A stretch of DNA of 64,000 nucleotides from Pseudomonas fluorescens. GTDB taxonomy: Bacteria; Pseudomonadota; Gammaproteobacteria; Pseudomonadales; Pseudomonadaceae. Under the pieces are notes generated by a model. The model ran no database searches and was not told the origin of the DNA. It saw only the letters and a list, made by a program, of their open reading frames with translations. A program made the position numbers and the translations under genes. Of the stretch, positions 37,880-47,344 are shown in pieces. Every line of letters begins with the position of its first letter. Position 1 is the first letter of the stretch. The stretch spans positions 1 through 64,000 of the forward strand of contig NZ_JAGGOG010000002.1 of NCBI RefSeq assembly GCF_018614655.1. Direction: 5' to 3'.

Positions 37880-39685
37880 TCAAACGATGTCGACGGTCGT
37901 CGGCGCGTCCAGCCCCATGGCATTCAGGCGTGCGTAGTAGCCGTTCTGTGCCAGCAGCTCTGCATGGGTCCCACGCTCGACAATCTGTCCCTGGTCCATG
38001 ACCAGGATCAGATCCGCCTTCTCGATGGTCGACAAGCGGTGAGCAATGACCAGGGTCGTGCGGCCTTTCATGACCTTGTCCAGCGCCGCTTGAATGTGGC
38101 GCTCAGACTCGGTATCCAACGCCGATGTCGCCTCATCGAGAATCAGCAACGGGGCATTTTTCAGCAAGGCCCGTGCGATGGCCAGCCTTTGCCGCTGGCC
38201 GCCTGACAACAGCACACCATTCTCACCGACCTGGGTGTCGAGGCCATGCGGCAACTGCGCAATGAAGTCCATGGCGAAGGCATCGGTGGCAGCCTTCTCG
38301 ATATCCTCGCGAGGCGCGTCCGCCAGGTCACCGTAAGCAATATTGTTGGCCACGGTGTCACTGAACAAGGTCACATGCTGAGTGACCTGGGCAATATGCT
38401 TGCGCAGGTTCAACAGGCGGAAGTCTTCCACCTCGGTGCCATCCAGGAGAATTTCGCCCTTATCGTGATGGTAGAAACGCGGAATCAGGTTGGCCAATGT
38501 GGACTTGCCACTGCCGGAGCGCCCTACCAATGCCACCATCTTTCCAGGCTCGACGCTGAAGCTGATGTCGTTGAGCACTTGGCGCTCGGTGCCTGGGTAG
38601 GTGAAGCTCAGGTTACGAATTTCAAGGTGCCCGGTGACAGCGTCCAGCTCGACGGTGCCGCGATCGACCTCTGGCTCTTCGTCCAGCTGTTCGAAAATGC
38701 TCTCGGCCCCTGCGACGCCTTTCTGGATGGTCGAGCTGACTTCCGACAGCTGCCGGATAGGTTTGGGCAACAAACCCGCCAAGGTGATGTAGGCGATCAT
38801 GTCGCCTGCCGAAGCATCGCCACGCAAATAGAGCGCCAGGAACATCAGGATGGCCATCGCGCTGTAAATCACCAACTGCAACATCGGTGTATAGATCGCA
38901 CCGGTGCGGGTCATACGCAGCTGTTTGTCGGTATTGCCCTGGCTGGCGTTGAGGAAACGCTTCTGCTCGTAGACTTCACCACCGAAGCTGCGCACGACGC
39001 GGTAGCCCTGGATGGTTTCCGAGGCAACATGGGTCACGTCGCCCATCGCCACCTGGATTTTTTTACTTTGCTTACGGAATTTTTTGCTGGCCGTGCTGAC
39101 CATGACAGCGATCAGCGGAAGAATGGCGACCATCACCAGGGTCAGGCGCCAGTTCATGATCAACAGCGAGGCAAACAGAAATATGACGGTCATGCCCTCG
39201 CGGATAACGACCTTGATCGCATCCGTCGCCGCCCCGGTAACCATGGTGACGTTGAAGGTAATGCGGGAGATCAAGTGCCCCGAGTTGTGTTGGTCAAAGT
39301 AGCGGTTAGGCAACACCAGCAGGTTATTGAACAACTGCACCCGCAGGTCATGCACCAACCCCAGGGATACCTTGGCCAGGAAGTAGTTGCCCAGGAAAGA
39401 ACCCAGGCCCTGCCAGGCGGCAATCAGCACGATTAACAAAGGCACAGCCTGCAGCAACCGCAAGTCACGCAGGTAAGGCACTGAGGGAAACAGCGCGGCC
39501 TGGGGGTTTGACAGGCCATCGACGAAATACTTGAGGATGTATCCAAGCATCGGCTGGGTCGAAGCGAAAATCAGAAACCCGACGATACTGATGATAAACA
39601 GCCCCACGTAAGGCCGGACATAGCCGAGCAAACGGAAGTAGATTTTCAAGCTCGATGGGTCTGCGCTGGGACTGGAGTTGGTCAT
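37880..39685 (-). CDS. msbA: Lipid A export permease/ATP-binding protein MsbA
   Basis: MsbA flips lipid A-core across the inner membrane. The 601-residue half-transporter has six membrane segments (to about residue 320) and a nucleotide-binding domain. Walker A is GRSGSGKST, the ABC signature is LSGGQRQRLAIARAL and Walker B is LLILDEATSALD. It is divergent from the O-antigen ligase gene. In PAO1 the hldE homologue is adjacent; the cysC pair has been added between them here. Confidence 0.95.
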   Translation of the reverse strand: MTNSSPSADPSSLKIYFRLLGYVRPYVGLFIISIVGFLIFASTQPMLGYILKYFVDGLSNPQAALFPSVPYLRDLRLLQAVPLLIVLIAAWQGLGSFLGNYFLAKVSLGLVHDLRVQLFNNLLVLPNRYFDQHNSGHLISRITFNVTMVTGAATDAIKVVIREGMTVIFLFASLLIMNWRLTLVMVAILPLIAVMVSTASKKFRKQSKKIQVAMGDVTHVASETIQGYRVVRSFGGEVYEQKRFLNASQGNTDKQLRMTRTGAIYTPMLQLVIYSAMAILMFLALYLRGDASAGDMIAYITLAGLLPKPIRQLSEVSSTIQKGVAGAESIFEQLDEEPEVDRGTVELDAVTGHLEIRNLSFTYPGTERQVLNDISFSVEPGKMVALVGRSGSGKSTLANLIPRFYHHDKGEILLDGTEVEDFRLLNLRKHIAQVTQHVTLFSDTVANNIAYGDLADAPREDIEKAATDAFAMDFIAQLPHGLDTQVGENGVLLSGGQRQRLAIARALLKNAPLLILDEATSALDTESERHIQAALDKVMKGRTTLVIAHRLSTIEKADLILVMDQGQIVERGTHAELLAQNGYYARLNAMGLDAPTTVDIV

Positions 39686-39840
39686 ATCACGCGAAAGTCG
39701 TTGGAAAGGATGCAGACTTTAGCACAGCTTCCCTGTCGGACCGGCACCAGCGAAGGATGCTAAAGCGCGAACCTGACAAACGACAGCCCACACCTATTAC
39801 CGTTATGATGGCCGCTCATCACGGCGACGAATTTCAAAGC

Positions 39841-41682
39841 ATGCACCTCAGCGGCCTCAAAAATACCCCCTATCGAATCTTCGACTTCATTTGCCTCTGG
39901 ATCCTCCCAGCGGGTTTTTTCATGTTGTTGTGCGGTCTTTTTTTCCTGCCGGATCGTGGCTCGCTGCACAAATTTTATTATGGGCTGTTCAGCATTCCGG
40001 CCTTGATTGCCCTGCTCTTGCGCCCCCGTGAATTCAAGGAGCTGCTGCGTGAGCCTATTTTCATTGCCTTGTTTTTGTTCGTCGCCTGGGCGCTGACGAG
40101 CCTGATGTGGAGCCCGCAAACCGATGATTTCCTGGGCGAATTCAAGCCTTCGCTGCATGGACTATTTCTATTTGTTGGCTGCTACCTGCTGATTCGCTAC
40201 CGTGAAGACCTGCTGGGCCCGCTGCTGTTTGGCGCAGCCATCATCGCGCTCGTCTTTACTATCAAAGACCTTTACGTCTTTGCTCGGGGCTATACCCCCG
40301 AGCTACGAATGGTCGGTGGCGGGGCCTTTGACAACCCCCTGCTGAGCTCTCACCTGTTTGGTTTCTTCTGTGTCTACTGGCTCAGCCGGAGCATGACCTG
40401 CCGGCGCATGCATCTACTCTGGCTCACTGTTCCGGCAGGGGCAATCATGTTTGCAGCCATGCTTGCTACGGGCTCAAGGACCCCGTTGGTGGCCCTGACC
40501 CTGGCCGCCTTGTGGATCAGCATGAACTGCTGGAACCGCAGGTCGATGGCGCTGGTCTGCACCGTCGTTATTGCCGGCCTAAGCGTTTTCACACTGTTCT
40601 CGCAAATGCTGATCGAACGAGGCAGCTCCTACCGTTTTGAAATCTGGCAAATGGCACTGGAAAAGATTGCCAGCAGTCCGTGGATTGGCCAAGGCTTCAA
40701 TGCACCACTGAGTATTGCCCCACCTGGCTTGGGCTACATCCTCGACGAACCCCATAACTTCGCCCTGGGCGTCCTTTATTACGTTGGCATCATCGGCTTT
40801 TTGCCGTGGCTGTTCATGCAACTCAAAGGCCTGCTGACCTGCTGGCAACATCGCGTACAACCGCTTTTCATCCTGGCCTCAACCTGGTTGGTCTACGGTA
40901 TCGGCGCCGGCCTCACAGAGGGCGGCGGGATTCTGTCCCGGCCCAAAGAGCACTGGTTTCTCTTTGCAATCCCCATGGCGCTGATCGTGGCACTGTCTAT
41001 CAACGCTCGCGCCAAGCGCTTGCTCACCCTGCCGGTGAAACCGCTGAGTCGTTCGAGCGCTGAGGAAATGATGACCGATGCCCGGGTGATTGAAGCCGAT
41101 GGGCTCGGGCCGAAAGTGCTTCAGTTGAAGGATGGCAGTTTTCTAAAACTGTTCCGCCGTCGCAGCTTCTACACCTCGGGCAGCTACAACCCTTATTCAC
41201 AACGCTTTGCTGCCAATTGCCAGCGGCTTCGCGAGCTGGGCATAACGACCCCACAAGTACTGGCCCTGTATGACTTGCACGACGGAAGTAACGCCGTGCA
41301 ATACCATCCACTGAGCGGCCAGACACTTCGTCACGTACTCGCATCGGCCAGCCCGACCGAACGGCATGAACAGGTGCAAAAATTCGGCGAATTCATGGCC
41401 CGACTGCATGAACAAGGTATTTACTTCCGCTCACTGCACCTGGGCAATGTGTTGGTACTTGAAAGCGGCGGATTCGGCTTGATTGATCTGGCCGACATGC
41501 GGATTTATCCCTCGCCACTGAGCCTGTCGCTACGCCGGCGCAACCTGCGCCATATGCAGCGTTATGACGAAGACCGCGCCTGGCTCTTCGATGAACACCT
41601 GCCGGCGCTGCTTGAGGGGTACGGCACAAAAGCATCGGAGCGGGCAGTTGAAAGCCTGCTGAAACAGATCCAGTCGACCTGA
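39841..41682 (+). CDS. waaL: O-antigen ligase (WaaL) fused to a kinase-like domain
   Basis: The N-terminal 400 residues are polytopic (10 or more membrane segments) with the WaaL layout, including the periplasmic loop and a late GQGFNAPLSI. WaaL links O-antigen to lipid A-core in the periplasm. The C-terminal part, from about residue 420, is a soluble protein-kinase-like domain. Its loop is YFRSLHLGN (528-536), with Ser531 where the catalytic Asp is expected, followed by LIDLAD. In PAO1 ligase (PA4999) and kinase-like protein (PA4998) are, to my knowledge, separate genes. The 613-residue start at 39841 is chosen because a TATGAT promoter-like element lies at 39804-39809. Confidence 0.8.
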   Translation: MHLSGLKNTPYRIFDFICLWILPAGFFMLLCGLFFLPDRGSLHKFYYGLFSIPALIALLLRPREFKELLREPIFIALFLFVAWALTSLMWSPQTDDFLGEFKPSLHGLFLFVGCYLLIRYREDLLGPLLFGAAIIALVFTIKDLYVFARGYTPELRMVGGGAFDNPLLSSHLFGFFCVYWLSRSMTCRRMHLLWLTVPAGAIMFAAMLATGSRTPLVALTLAALWISMNCWNRRSMALVCTVVIAGLSVFTLFSQMLIERGSSYRFEIWQMALEKIASSPWIGQGFNAPLSIAPPGLGYILDEPHNFALGVLYYVGIIGFLPWLFMQLKGLLTCWQHRVQPLFILASTWLVYGIGAGLTEGGGILSRPKEHWFLFAIPMALIVALSINARAKRLLTLPVKPLSRSSAEEMMTDARVIEADGLGPKVLQLKDGSFLKLFRRRSFYTSGSYNPYSQRFAANCQRLRELGITTPQVLALYDLHDGSNAVQYHPLSGQTLRHVLASASPTERHEQVQKFGEFMARLHEQGIYFRSLHLGNVLVLESGGFGLIDLADMRIYPSPLSLSLRRRNLRHMQRYDEDRAWLFDEHLPALLEGYGTKASERAVESLLKQIQST

Positions 41683-41710
41683 CGGGGCCAGCCAGGCGCT
41701 TGCAGATGCA

Positions 41711-41734
41711 GGCGCCGACGAAACCGCCGGCGCC
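41711..41734. terminator. Hairpin between waaL and wapR
   Basis: GGCGCCG at 41711-41717 pairs with CGGCGCC at 41728-41734. It lies in the 3'-3' gap between waaL (+) and the glycosyltransferase gene (-). No T-run is seen, so termination is uncertain. Confidence 0.4.
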
Positions 41735-41746
41735 CACTCAACGGCC

Positions 41747-42631
41747 TCAGCTTTTCTCCAGAGGCGAAAAGAACATCCGTGCCAGCCCACGCCACGTCTT
41801 GCCGTTCCAGGCCTTCAGCGGAATCTGTGCCAGCAGCTCGCGCGCTAGCGCACGGTTGCGGTTGGAGGTTTTGAGGAACATCGAGTTGAGAAACTTGTAG
41901 CGCACTTGCTCATACAACGGGTGATCGCTGAACAACGCATAAGTGCGCAGGATGTTATCGATCATGAATCGATGATTCTTGTATGAGTTGGTGGCGTGCT
42001 TGCGGTAGCGGGCCATCAATACATTCAACCCGTCGATAAAATACCCGGCATGGGTAATTTTCAACTCGATCAACAAGTCTTCCAGGCGAATTTCGGGATC
42101 AAAACCGCCGACCTTTTCCAGCGCTTCTCGCCGAATCATCAATGTCGGAGCAGGCGGGTATGGTTTGCGCTCCAGGAACATGTCATCGAAGTCCAGACGC
42201 CGAAAAGGTACGTCTCGACGCTGGCGCTTTTCTGGAAACAGTTCGCCCTGGGAGTCGATCAATTCAATATTGCCGGCACAGATGCCCACTTCAGGTTTGC
42301 CATCCATGTAGGCCACCTGCACCGCAATCCGCTCAGGCAACATGATGTCATCCGAGCCAAACGGAACAATCAACGCCCCTTTGGACCGGGCTATCGCGCC
42401 GTTGAGGGTGTTGGTGAGCCCTTGGTTCTGCTGAACCTGGAAATCGAAAGCATGCTGTTCCTGCAGTCGACGAATGCGCTCGACACTGTCGTCCGTCGAA
42501 CCGTCATCAATCACCAACAGTTCGATATTGGGGTACGTCTGATTCAACGCACTCAGAATGCTCTCTTCGATATAAGGAGCATGGTTGTAAGACGCAATGA
42601 TCACGGTGACCAATGGCTGATGTTCGTTCAT
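41747..42631 (-). CDS. wapR: Family 2 glycosyltransferase, WapR-like
   Basis: The 294-residue enzyme has a GT-A fold: VTVIIASYNHAPYIEESI at the N-terminus, LVIDDGSTDDS, and FGSDDIMLP as the DxD-like metal site. In PAO1 the gene in this place (PA5000, wapR) transfers L-rhamnose to the outer core, making the O-antigen acceptor. The position beside waaL supports the same role here, but donor and acceptor are inferred from context. Its start overlaps the end of the next gene upstream (ATGA). Confidence 0.75.
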   Translation of the reverse strand: MNEHQPLVTVIIASYNHAPYIEESILSALNQTYPNIELLVIDDGSTDDSVERIRRLQEQHAFDFQVQQNQGLTNTLNGAIARSKGALIVPFGSDDIMLPERIAVQVAYMDGKPEVGICAGNIELIDSQGELFPEKRQRRDVPFRRLDFDDMFLERKPYPPAPTLMIRREALEKVGGFDPEIRLEDLLIELKITHAGYFIDGLNVLMARYRKHATNSYKNHRFMIDNILRTYALFSDHPLYEQVRYKFLNSMFLKTSNRNRALARELLAQIPLKAWNGKTWRGLARMFFSPLEKS

Positions 42632-43782
42632 ACAACTTTCCTGTGTGCTTGGCTCAGTCCCGAATCGATCAAATCCAGATACTCCTGACGGAATACCTCG
42701 ATATCGTGCTGCTCCTGAAGGTAGCGATAAGCCTGCTCGCCCTTGGCGGCAAGGTCTTCATCCGAAAGCCCCAGGTAAGTGTCCAGCGCCTGCACCAGTG
42801 CAGGCACATTCGCCGGCTCCACCGCCAGGCCGCCCGCCCCTTCAATCAGTGGCAGCATGGCCGGCACGCTAGAGGCAATGACCGGCAAACGCCCGCTCAT
42901 GCCTTCAAGCAGCGCCAGGCCCAGCCCCTCTGCCAGGGAAGGCATGGTCCAGATGTCAAAGGCCCGTACATACTGCAGGGCATTTTCCTTGAAGCCCAAC
43001 AGATGGACGCGCCCGCCAAGACCCAACTGCTGGACTTGCGTCGACAGGCTGGACGCTTCACGACCCGCACCGATGATGGCGAGTTGCACGTTCGGGTACT
43101 TGTCCTTGAGCGCGGCAAACGCCTGCAGCAAATACGTATGCCCTTTCACCGGAACCAGACGCCCCAGCGCACCCATCAGGCGAACCGAAGGATCAATCCC
43201 CAACAGTTCCCGGGAACGCTCGCGAGAATGCTGCAACCCCTCTGCCTGCTCGATATCGATGGCATTGGTGATTGCATACGTATTGGCGTCGGTGAAACCG
43301 CAACGGCAATCCAGCAAGTACTGTTTCACGGCCGGAGACACACCGACAAAGCGCCAGTGCTCATCGATCAGACGCTGTGCCTGTTTACGCCGATAAAGGC
43401 GGTCGTACTCACCGAAACCGTGGGAAATGCCGATACACAGCGGCACTTTCAACCAGCGATTAAGCTGCAACATCATGTTGACCGGCTTGAAGCGGTTGCA
43501 AATGACGACGTCGAACTTTTCCTTGCGACAGAACTGATAGAGCCGCCACATGGCCCGCAGCCTCAGACCCTTGAGGGACTTGTCGGAAAAGTCGAAGTAG
43601 ACCGACGTGGCAGCACGACTGATCGGGTCCGCAGGCCCCGGCCGTCCGCGCAGGAAGGCCGCGGTGACTTCATAGCGGTCCGCTGGCAATGCTTTGACGA
43701 TCTGCTCGGCAAGGTCGGCAAAGTCATGGGATTTAACATTGTAGTCAGGCTGCAATTGCAGGACCTTGAACGGCCGACTCAT
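42628..43782 (-). CDS. ssg: Family 4 glycosyltransferase, Ssg-like
   Basis: The 384-residue GT-B enzyme shows GRLVPVKGHTYLLQAFAAL in the C-terminal donor domain and MPSLAEGLGLALLEGMSGRLPVIAS as the E-x7-E donor motif of GT4. It corresponds in position to PA5001 (ssg), a cell-surface sugar transferase needed for LPS and exopolysaccharide. The 4-bp overlap with the GT2 gene implies coupled translation. The 114-bp gap upstream shows no gene. Confidence 0.75.
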   Translation of the reverse strand: MSRPFKVLQLQPDYNVKSHDFADLAEQIVKALPADRYEVTAAFLRGRPGPADPISRAATSVYFDFSDKSLKGLRLRAMWRLYQFCRKEKFDVVICNRFKPVNMMLQLNRWLKVPLCIGISHGFGEYDRLYRRKQAQRLIDEHWRFVGVSPAVKQYLLDCRCGFTDANTYAITNAIDIEQAEGLQHSRERSRELLGIDPSVRLMGALGRLVPVKGHTYLLQAFAALKDKYPNVQLAIIGAGREASSLSTQVQQLGLGGRVHLLGFKENALQYVRAFDIWTMPSLAEGLGLALLEGMSGRLPVIASSVPAMLPLIEGAGGLAVEPANVPALVQALDTYLGLSDEDLAAKGEQAYRYLQEQHDIEVFRQEYLDLIDSGLSQAHRKVV

Positions 43783-43896
43783 AACTCTCCTCGATGGAAA
43801 CCTGTTGCCTCAACGGCCCAGGACGACTCTCTGGCTAACGCGATCACGTCCTGAGGGCCAGGCTCCGCTGCCAGTGGTCAACGGCTTGCATTACTT

Positions 43897-45321
43897 TTAC
43901 TTGTGTTTGATGAACCAAAACAGCTCATGCCGCCGGACGGCCTTGCGGAAAAACTCGTTTTCACCCCAAGGCGAGATAGCCCGGGCCGCCAGCAGACGCT
44001 GTATCAAACGGCGTAGCCGGCGCTTGAAGGGCATCCTTGGCTGCAAGTCATGCATCATGCCCAACGACATCGCCTTGTCACACTGCTGCTGCCCGGACAG
44101 GGGCAAGCAATAGGGCTGCAAAATGTACGCGGGATCAAAGGAGGGTGGTAAAGCGATACCCATACCCGAATCCCCCATCGGCCAACGATCGTTGTCATGC
44201 AGATGATTGGCGTAACCGAGCAACGTGGTTGGCTGCCACTCCAGTCCCTGCAATGCCTCAAGTACGGCTTCTTGAGCGCAGATATGGTCGGGATGAGGAT
44301 CAAGCATTGGATGCGGCAGCACGATGATTTCAGGACGAGCCTTGAGCAGCAATGCCCGCAGGTCAGCCAGCAGATTATTCCAGGTCGGTTGACCGTCGGC
44401 GTCGGCCGGCAGTGGGAACGGGTTCAGTTGGCGAAATGGACGAATATCCGCCAGCTCAGCTTCCCTGGAGGCCACGGCAAGGTCGGGTTCGGCCTTCATC
44501 GCCGCCAGTTGCAGGCAGAAGTATCCGAGCTGGACACAGTGCTCTTGCGGCACACCCGCCCAACGCGGAACGGCGATGCTGTCCCAGGCCCGCAGGCGCC
44601 CTTTAAGGCGCGCGGCTTCAGCTTTCCCAAGCCCCATCTGTTGATAGTGCTCGGCTTCGATCTCGCCGGCGGTCAAGGTGACGATCCAGGACTCAGCCGC
44701 CTGGCTGTACAAGCCGAAGGCCGCGAGCTCGGCATCATCGGCATGAGGGGCAATGACCATCACTCGCTGACGACGAACGTCGGGCTGGCGGAACACCGAC
44801 AGCACAGGATCACCCTTCATCCGACAGAAACGACCACGCAGTTGCAGCTGTCCATCGGCCAGCGCTTGCGCCTGACCACTGAGGTTCAGATAGCGCAGGC
44901 CATCAACGCCACGTTCGAACGTCTGGCGATCCAGATGCTCACCACCGGACAACTCGATAAAAGGGTCGATAAAGCGGCCCAGCCAGCCACTGCTGATCCG
45001 CAGCGCCAGAACCAGCGTTTCGTCGCCGGACAGCTCCAGCGGTTGCTCCAGCATCAGTCGCCCGTTGTCGAGGCGCACCTTGGGCTGCTCGGTATCGGCC
45101 GGGAAGCGGTATTGATAGTCGTCCGCGGGGGAGTAAAACAGATGATCGGCAAACCAGGCCTCATGCGCCACCCAGGCCAGGACCGCCAGCAACAATGGCA
45201 GCCACCAGGCCACCAACACGCCAACGCCAATCAGCAACAGCAAACCGACCAGCAGCCCGATACGTTTATTGCGTCGATGGCGCTTGAGCAATATCTGCTT
45301 GCGGCTCGGGGACTGACTCAT
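43897..45321 (-). CDS. dnpA: PIG-L/LmbE-type de-N-acetylase, DnpA-like
   Basis: The 474-residue protein has two N-terminal membrane segments (about residues 20-60) and a PIG-L deacetylase domain. It has the zinc motif IAPHADDAELAAFG (AHPDDE type) and a second motif LPHPMLDPHPDH. PIG-L enzymes deacetylate N-acetylglucosamine groups. In PAO1 PA5002 (dnpA) lies in the same place and has been linked to antibiotic tolerance. The start overlaps the mig-14 stop by 4 bp (ATGA). Confidence 0.8.
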   Translation of the reverse strand: MSQSPSRKQILLKRHRRNKRIGLLVGLLLLIGVGVLVAWWLPLLLAVLAWVAHEAWFADHLFYSPADDYQYRFPADTEQPKVRLDNGRLMLEQPLELSGDETLVLALRISSGWLGRFIDPFIELSGGEHLDRQTFERGVDGLRYLNLSGQAQALADGQLQLRGRFCRMKGDPVLSVFRQPDVRRQRVMVIAPHADDAELAAFGLYSQAAESWIVTLTAGEIEAEHYQQMGLGKAEAARLKGRLRAWDSIAVPRWAGVPQEHCVQLGYFCLQLAAMKAEPDLAVASREAELADIRPFRQLNPFPLPADADGQPTWNNLLADLRALLLKARPEIIVLPHPMLDPHPDHICAQEAVLEALQGLEWQPTTLLGYANHLHDNDRWPMGDSGMGIALPPSFDPAYILQPYCLPLSGQQQCDKAMSLGMMHDLQPRMPFKRRLRRLIQRLLAARAISPWGENEFFRKAVRRHELFWFIKHK

Positions 45322-46214
45322 ACCTTGAACACCGGCACAGGATTGCACCAACGGTCCTTGTACTCGCGATCAGCCCGACCGAATGAAAACCGCAGCGGCT
45401 TGCCCAGCGTTCGCGCCTGTTCCCAGGCGCTTTGGGTATTAAGGAAACTCAGTACGCTGCCCGGGCTGAACTCACGGGTTTGAGGGTCGACACCGCCATT
45501 GATGTACTCGACGCTGATCCACTCCGGTGCCTCGACGCGGTAGACCAGTTGAATCGCAATCGGCGCGTCGTTGAGGAAAATCACCGAGCCAATCAACAAC
45601 TCACGCAGCAATTCGATGACCTCAGCCATCCGCTCGGCGCCGGTGGCCGGGAAGCCCCAGCGGCGCTGGAATAAATCGCAATAGATCGCCGCCAGCTCCG
45701 TGCTGGAAAACTCTCCCACCGCCCGCACGACGCCGCCCGCCTCTTCCAGCAAACGCAGTTCGCGACGCTGGTTGTAGCGAAACTTTTTCGACAGTTCTTC
45801 AGGGGTACGCGCCATGGCCAGCTGTTCGGCCTGAGGTTTGAGACCGGAAAAACGGCCCTCATTCAGCGCCGACAGGTAACGCGCGCGGTGGCGCAATGGC
45901 GCCTGAGTGTCAGCCGCGGCCGGCAAAATCAGCTCGGCGTTGCCCAAGTCGAACAAGCCCTTCTTGCCGTGGCGCTTGAGCACGTCCTTGGACAAGGCCA
46001 GGTCCTGCCCCCAGGTAGCAATGGACGCCTTGAGCTCACCGCCCTGCTCCCAGGCCAGGTAACGCACCGGAATATTGGCCAACTGCGCCAGGCGCTCGAC
46101 CACCAACGGGTGGGTCGCGACACTGCCGCCAAAACGCTGCCAGGCGTCGCTGTAGGTAGGCGCGTCAACGACGGACCAGCCACGTTCGCGCCAGCCTTGG
46201 AATCGGTTAAGCAT
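45318..46214 (-). CDS. Mig-14 family protein (GNAT-like fold)
   Basis: The 298-residue protein has the Mig-14 family layout: a first third starting MLNRFQGWRERGWSV, and a later acyltransferase-like part with RRELRLLEEAGG and SIEYINGGVDP-type strands (here WISVEYINGG). Mig-14 proteins have been tied to resistance to antimicrobial peptides in Salmonella and Pseudomonas. It overlaps both neighbours (dnpA and wapH), so the run carbamoyltransferase-wapH-mig-14-dnpA is one transcript. Confidence 0.75.
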   Translation of the reverse strand: MLNRFQGWRERGWSVVDAPTYSDAWQRFGGSVATHPLVVERLAQLANIPVRYLAWEQGGELKASIATWGQDLALSKDVLKRHGKKGLFDLGNAELILPAAADTQAPLRHRARYLSALNEGRFSGLKPQAEQLAMARTPEELSKKFRYNQRRELRLLEEAGGVVRAVGEFSSTELAAIYCDLFQRRWGFPATGAERMAEVIELLRELLIGSVIFLNDAPIAIQLVYRVEAPEWISVEYINGGVDPQTREFSPGSVLSFLNTQSAWEQARTLGKPLRFSFGRADREYKDRWCNPVPVFKV

Positions 46215-47344
46215 CAGGCCCTCGCAGCCAGTTCGGTCACTTGAGGCAAGCTCCAGAACGTGTCGCGCACGGCCTGGTCCGAGAAACGCTCATGCAAGCG
46301 CTCCAGCATCATCTCGGAACATTGCAGCCGCTGGCCACGATCCATGGCGGCCAAATGTTGCAGGCCCTTGGCCAAGTGTTCGGCATCGCCAAAGGGAAAC
46401 AGAATACCCACACCCTCGACGACTTCCCGCGCGCCACCACAAGCGGTTGCCAGCAACGGCACACCCGCAGCCATGGCTTCCAGCAGCACCATGCCGAAGG
46501 GTTCGTTATCAGAGCTCAGGGCAAAGGCGTCGAAAGCACGGAAATAACGACGTGCGTCCGGCACTTGGCCGAGAAACAACACCTGCTCGGCGATATTCAA
46601 TTCTCGCGCCAGCTCCTTGAGGTCCTGCTCCAGGCGCCCGGTACCGAGAATCGCCAGGCGGCTCTCGGCTGGTAGATGCGGCAGCGCCAAGGCAAAACCC
46701 TTGAGCAACGTGGCTTGGTCCTTGTCCGGGTGCAGACGGCCGACGTTACCGACCACCCACTCGTCCGGCGACAGCCCCAAGGCATCACGCGCCTCATCGA
46801 CCGGCACCTGACTGGCCTGCAAGGCCTCGACATCAATGCGGTTGTACAAGGTTTGGATCCGCGCTGCCGGCCACGCCGGCAAACAGCGGCGCATGTCATC
46901 GCGCACCGCATCGGACACACCGAGCAGGCTCAAACGCTTGCGGAAAACCGTAGCGAACAGGCGACGGCTGCGGCGCTGGTAGTCACCAAATGCATGGTGC
47001 ACACCGATCACCGGCAGCTTGATGCCCAACAAGGCGATGTAAATCGGCTTGAAGCGGTGCGCAATACAGAAACTGAAATTGCGCGAAGCGGCAATCTTGT
47101 GCAGCTCATTGATGGCTGCCAGCTTGAGGCCACGAATGGCCTTCGAGCTGAACTCCATGAACAACACTTCGTCAGACCCGCAGCCCGCCGCCACCTCGGG
47201 ATCGGCAACCCCGGTGAGGAACACCGTGGTCACCTTGTAGCCCGAGCCTGCGAACAAGCTGGCGTACTGCCGCGCGCAGTCCAGGAACGGCCCGTCATAG
47301 CCGTGGCAGAACTGCAGGACGTGCCGATCAGCCGACCGTGTCAT
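46214..47344 (-). CDS. wapH: Family 4 glycosyltransferase, WapH-like
   Basis: The 376-residue GT-B enzyme has NVGRLHPDKDQATLLKGFAL in the donor domain and LSSDNEPFGMVLLEAMAAGVPLLAT as the GT4 donor motif. In PAO1 wapH (PA5004) is a core glucosyltransferase gene in the same place. The start overlaps the carbamoyltransferase stop by 17 bp when the ATG at 47344 is used; a codon at 47359 would also be possible. The sugar transferred here is inferred from synteny. Confidence 0.75.
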   Translation of the reverse strand: MTRSADRHVLQFCHGYDGPFLDCARQYASLFAGSGYKVTTVFLTGVADPEVAAGCGSDEVLFMEFSSKAIRGLKLAAINELHKIAASRNFSFCIAHRFKPIYIALLGIKLPVIGVHHAFGDYQRRSRRLFATVFRKRLSLLGVSDAVRDDMRRCLPAWPAARIQTLYNRIDVEALQASQVPVDEARDALGLSPDEWVVGNVGRLHPDKDQATLLKGFALALPHLPAESRLAILGTGRLEQDLKELARELNIAEQVLFLGQVPDARRYFRAFDAFALSSDNEPFGMVLLEAMAAGVPLLATACGGAREVVEGVGILFPFGDAEHLAKGLQHLAAMDRGQRLQCSEMMLERLHERFSDQAVRDTFWSLPQVTELAARA

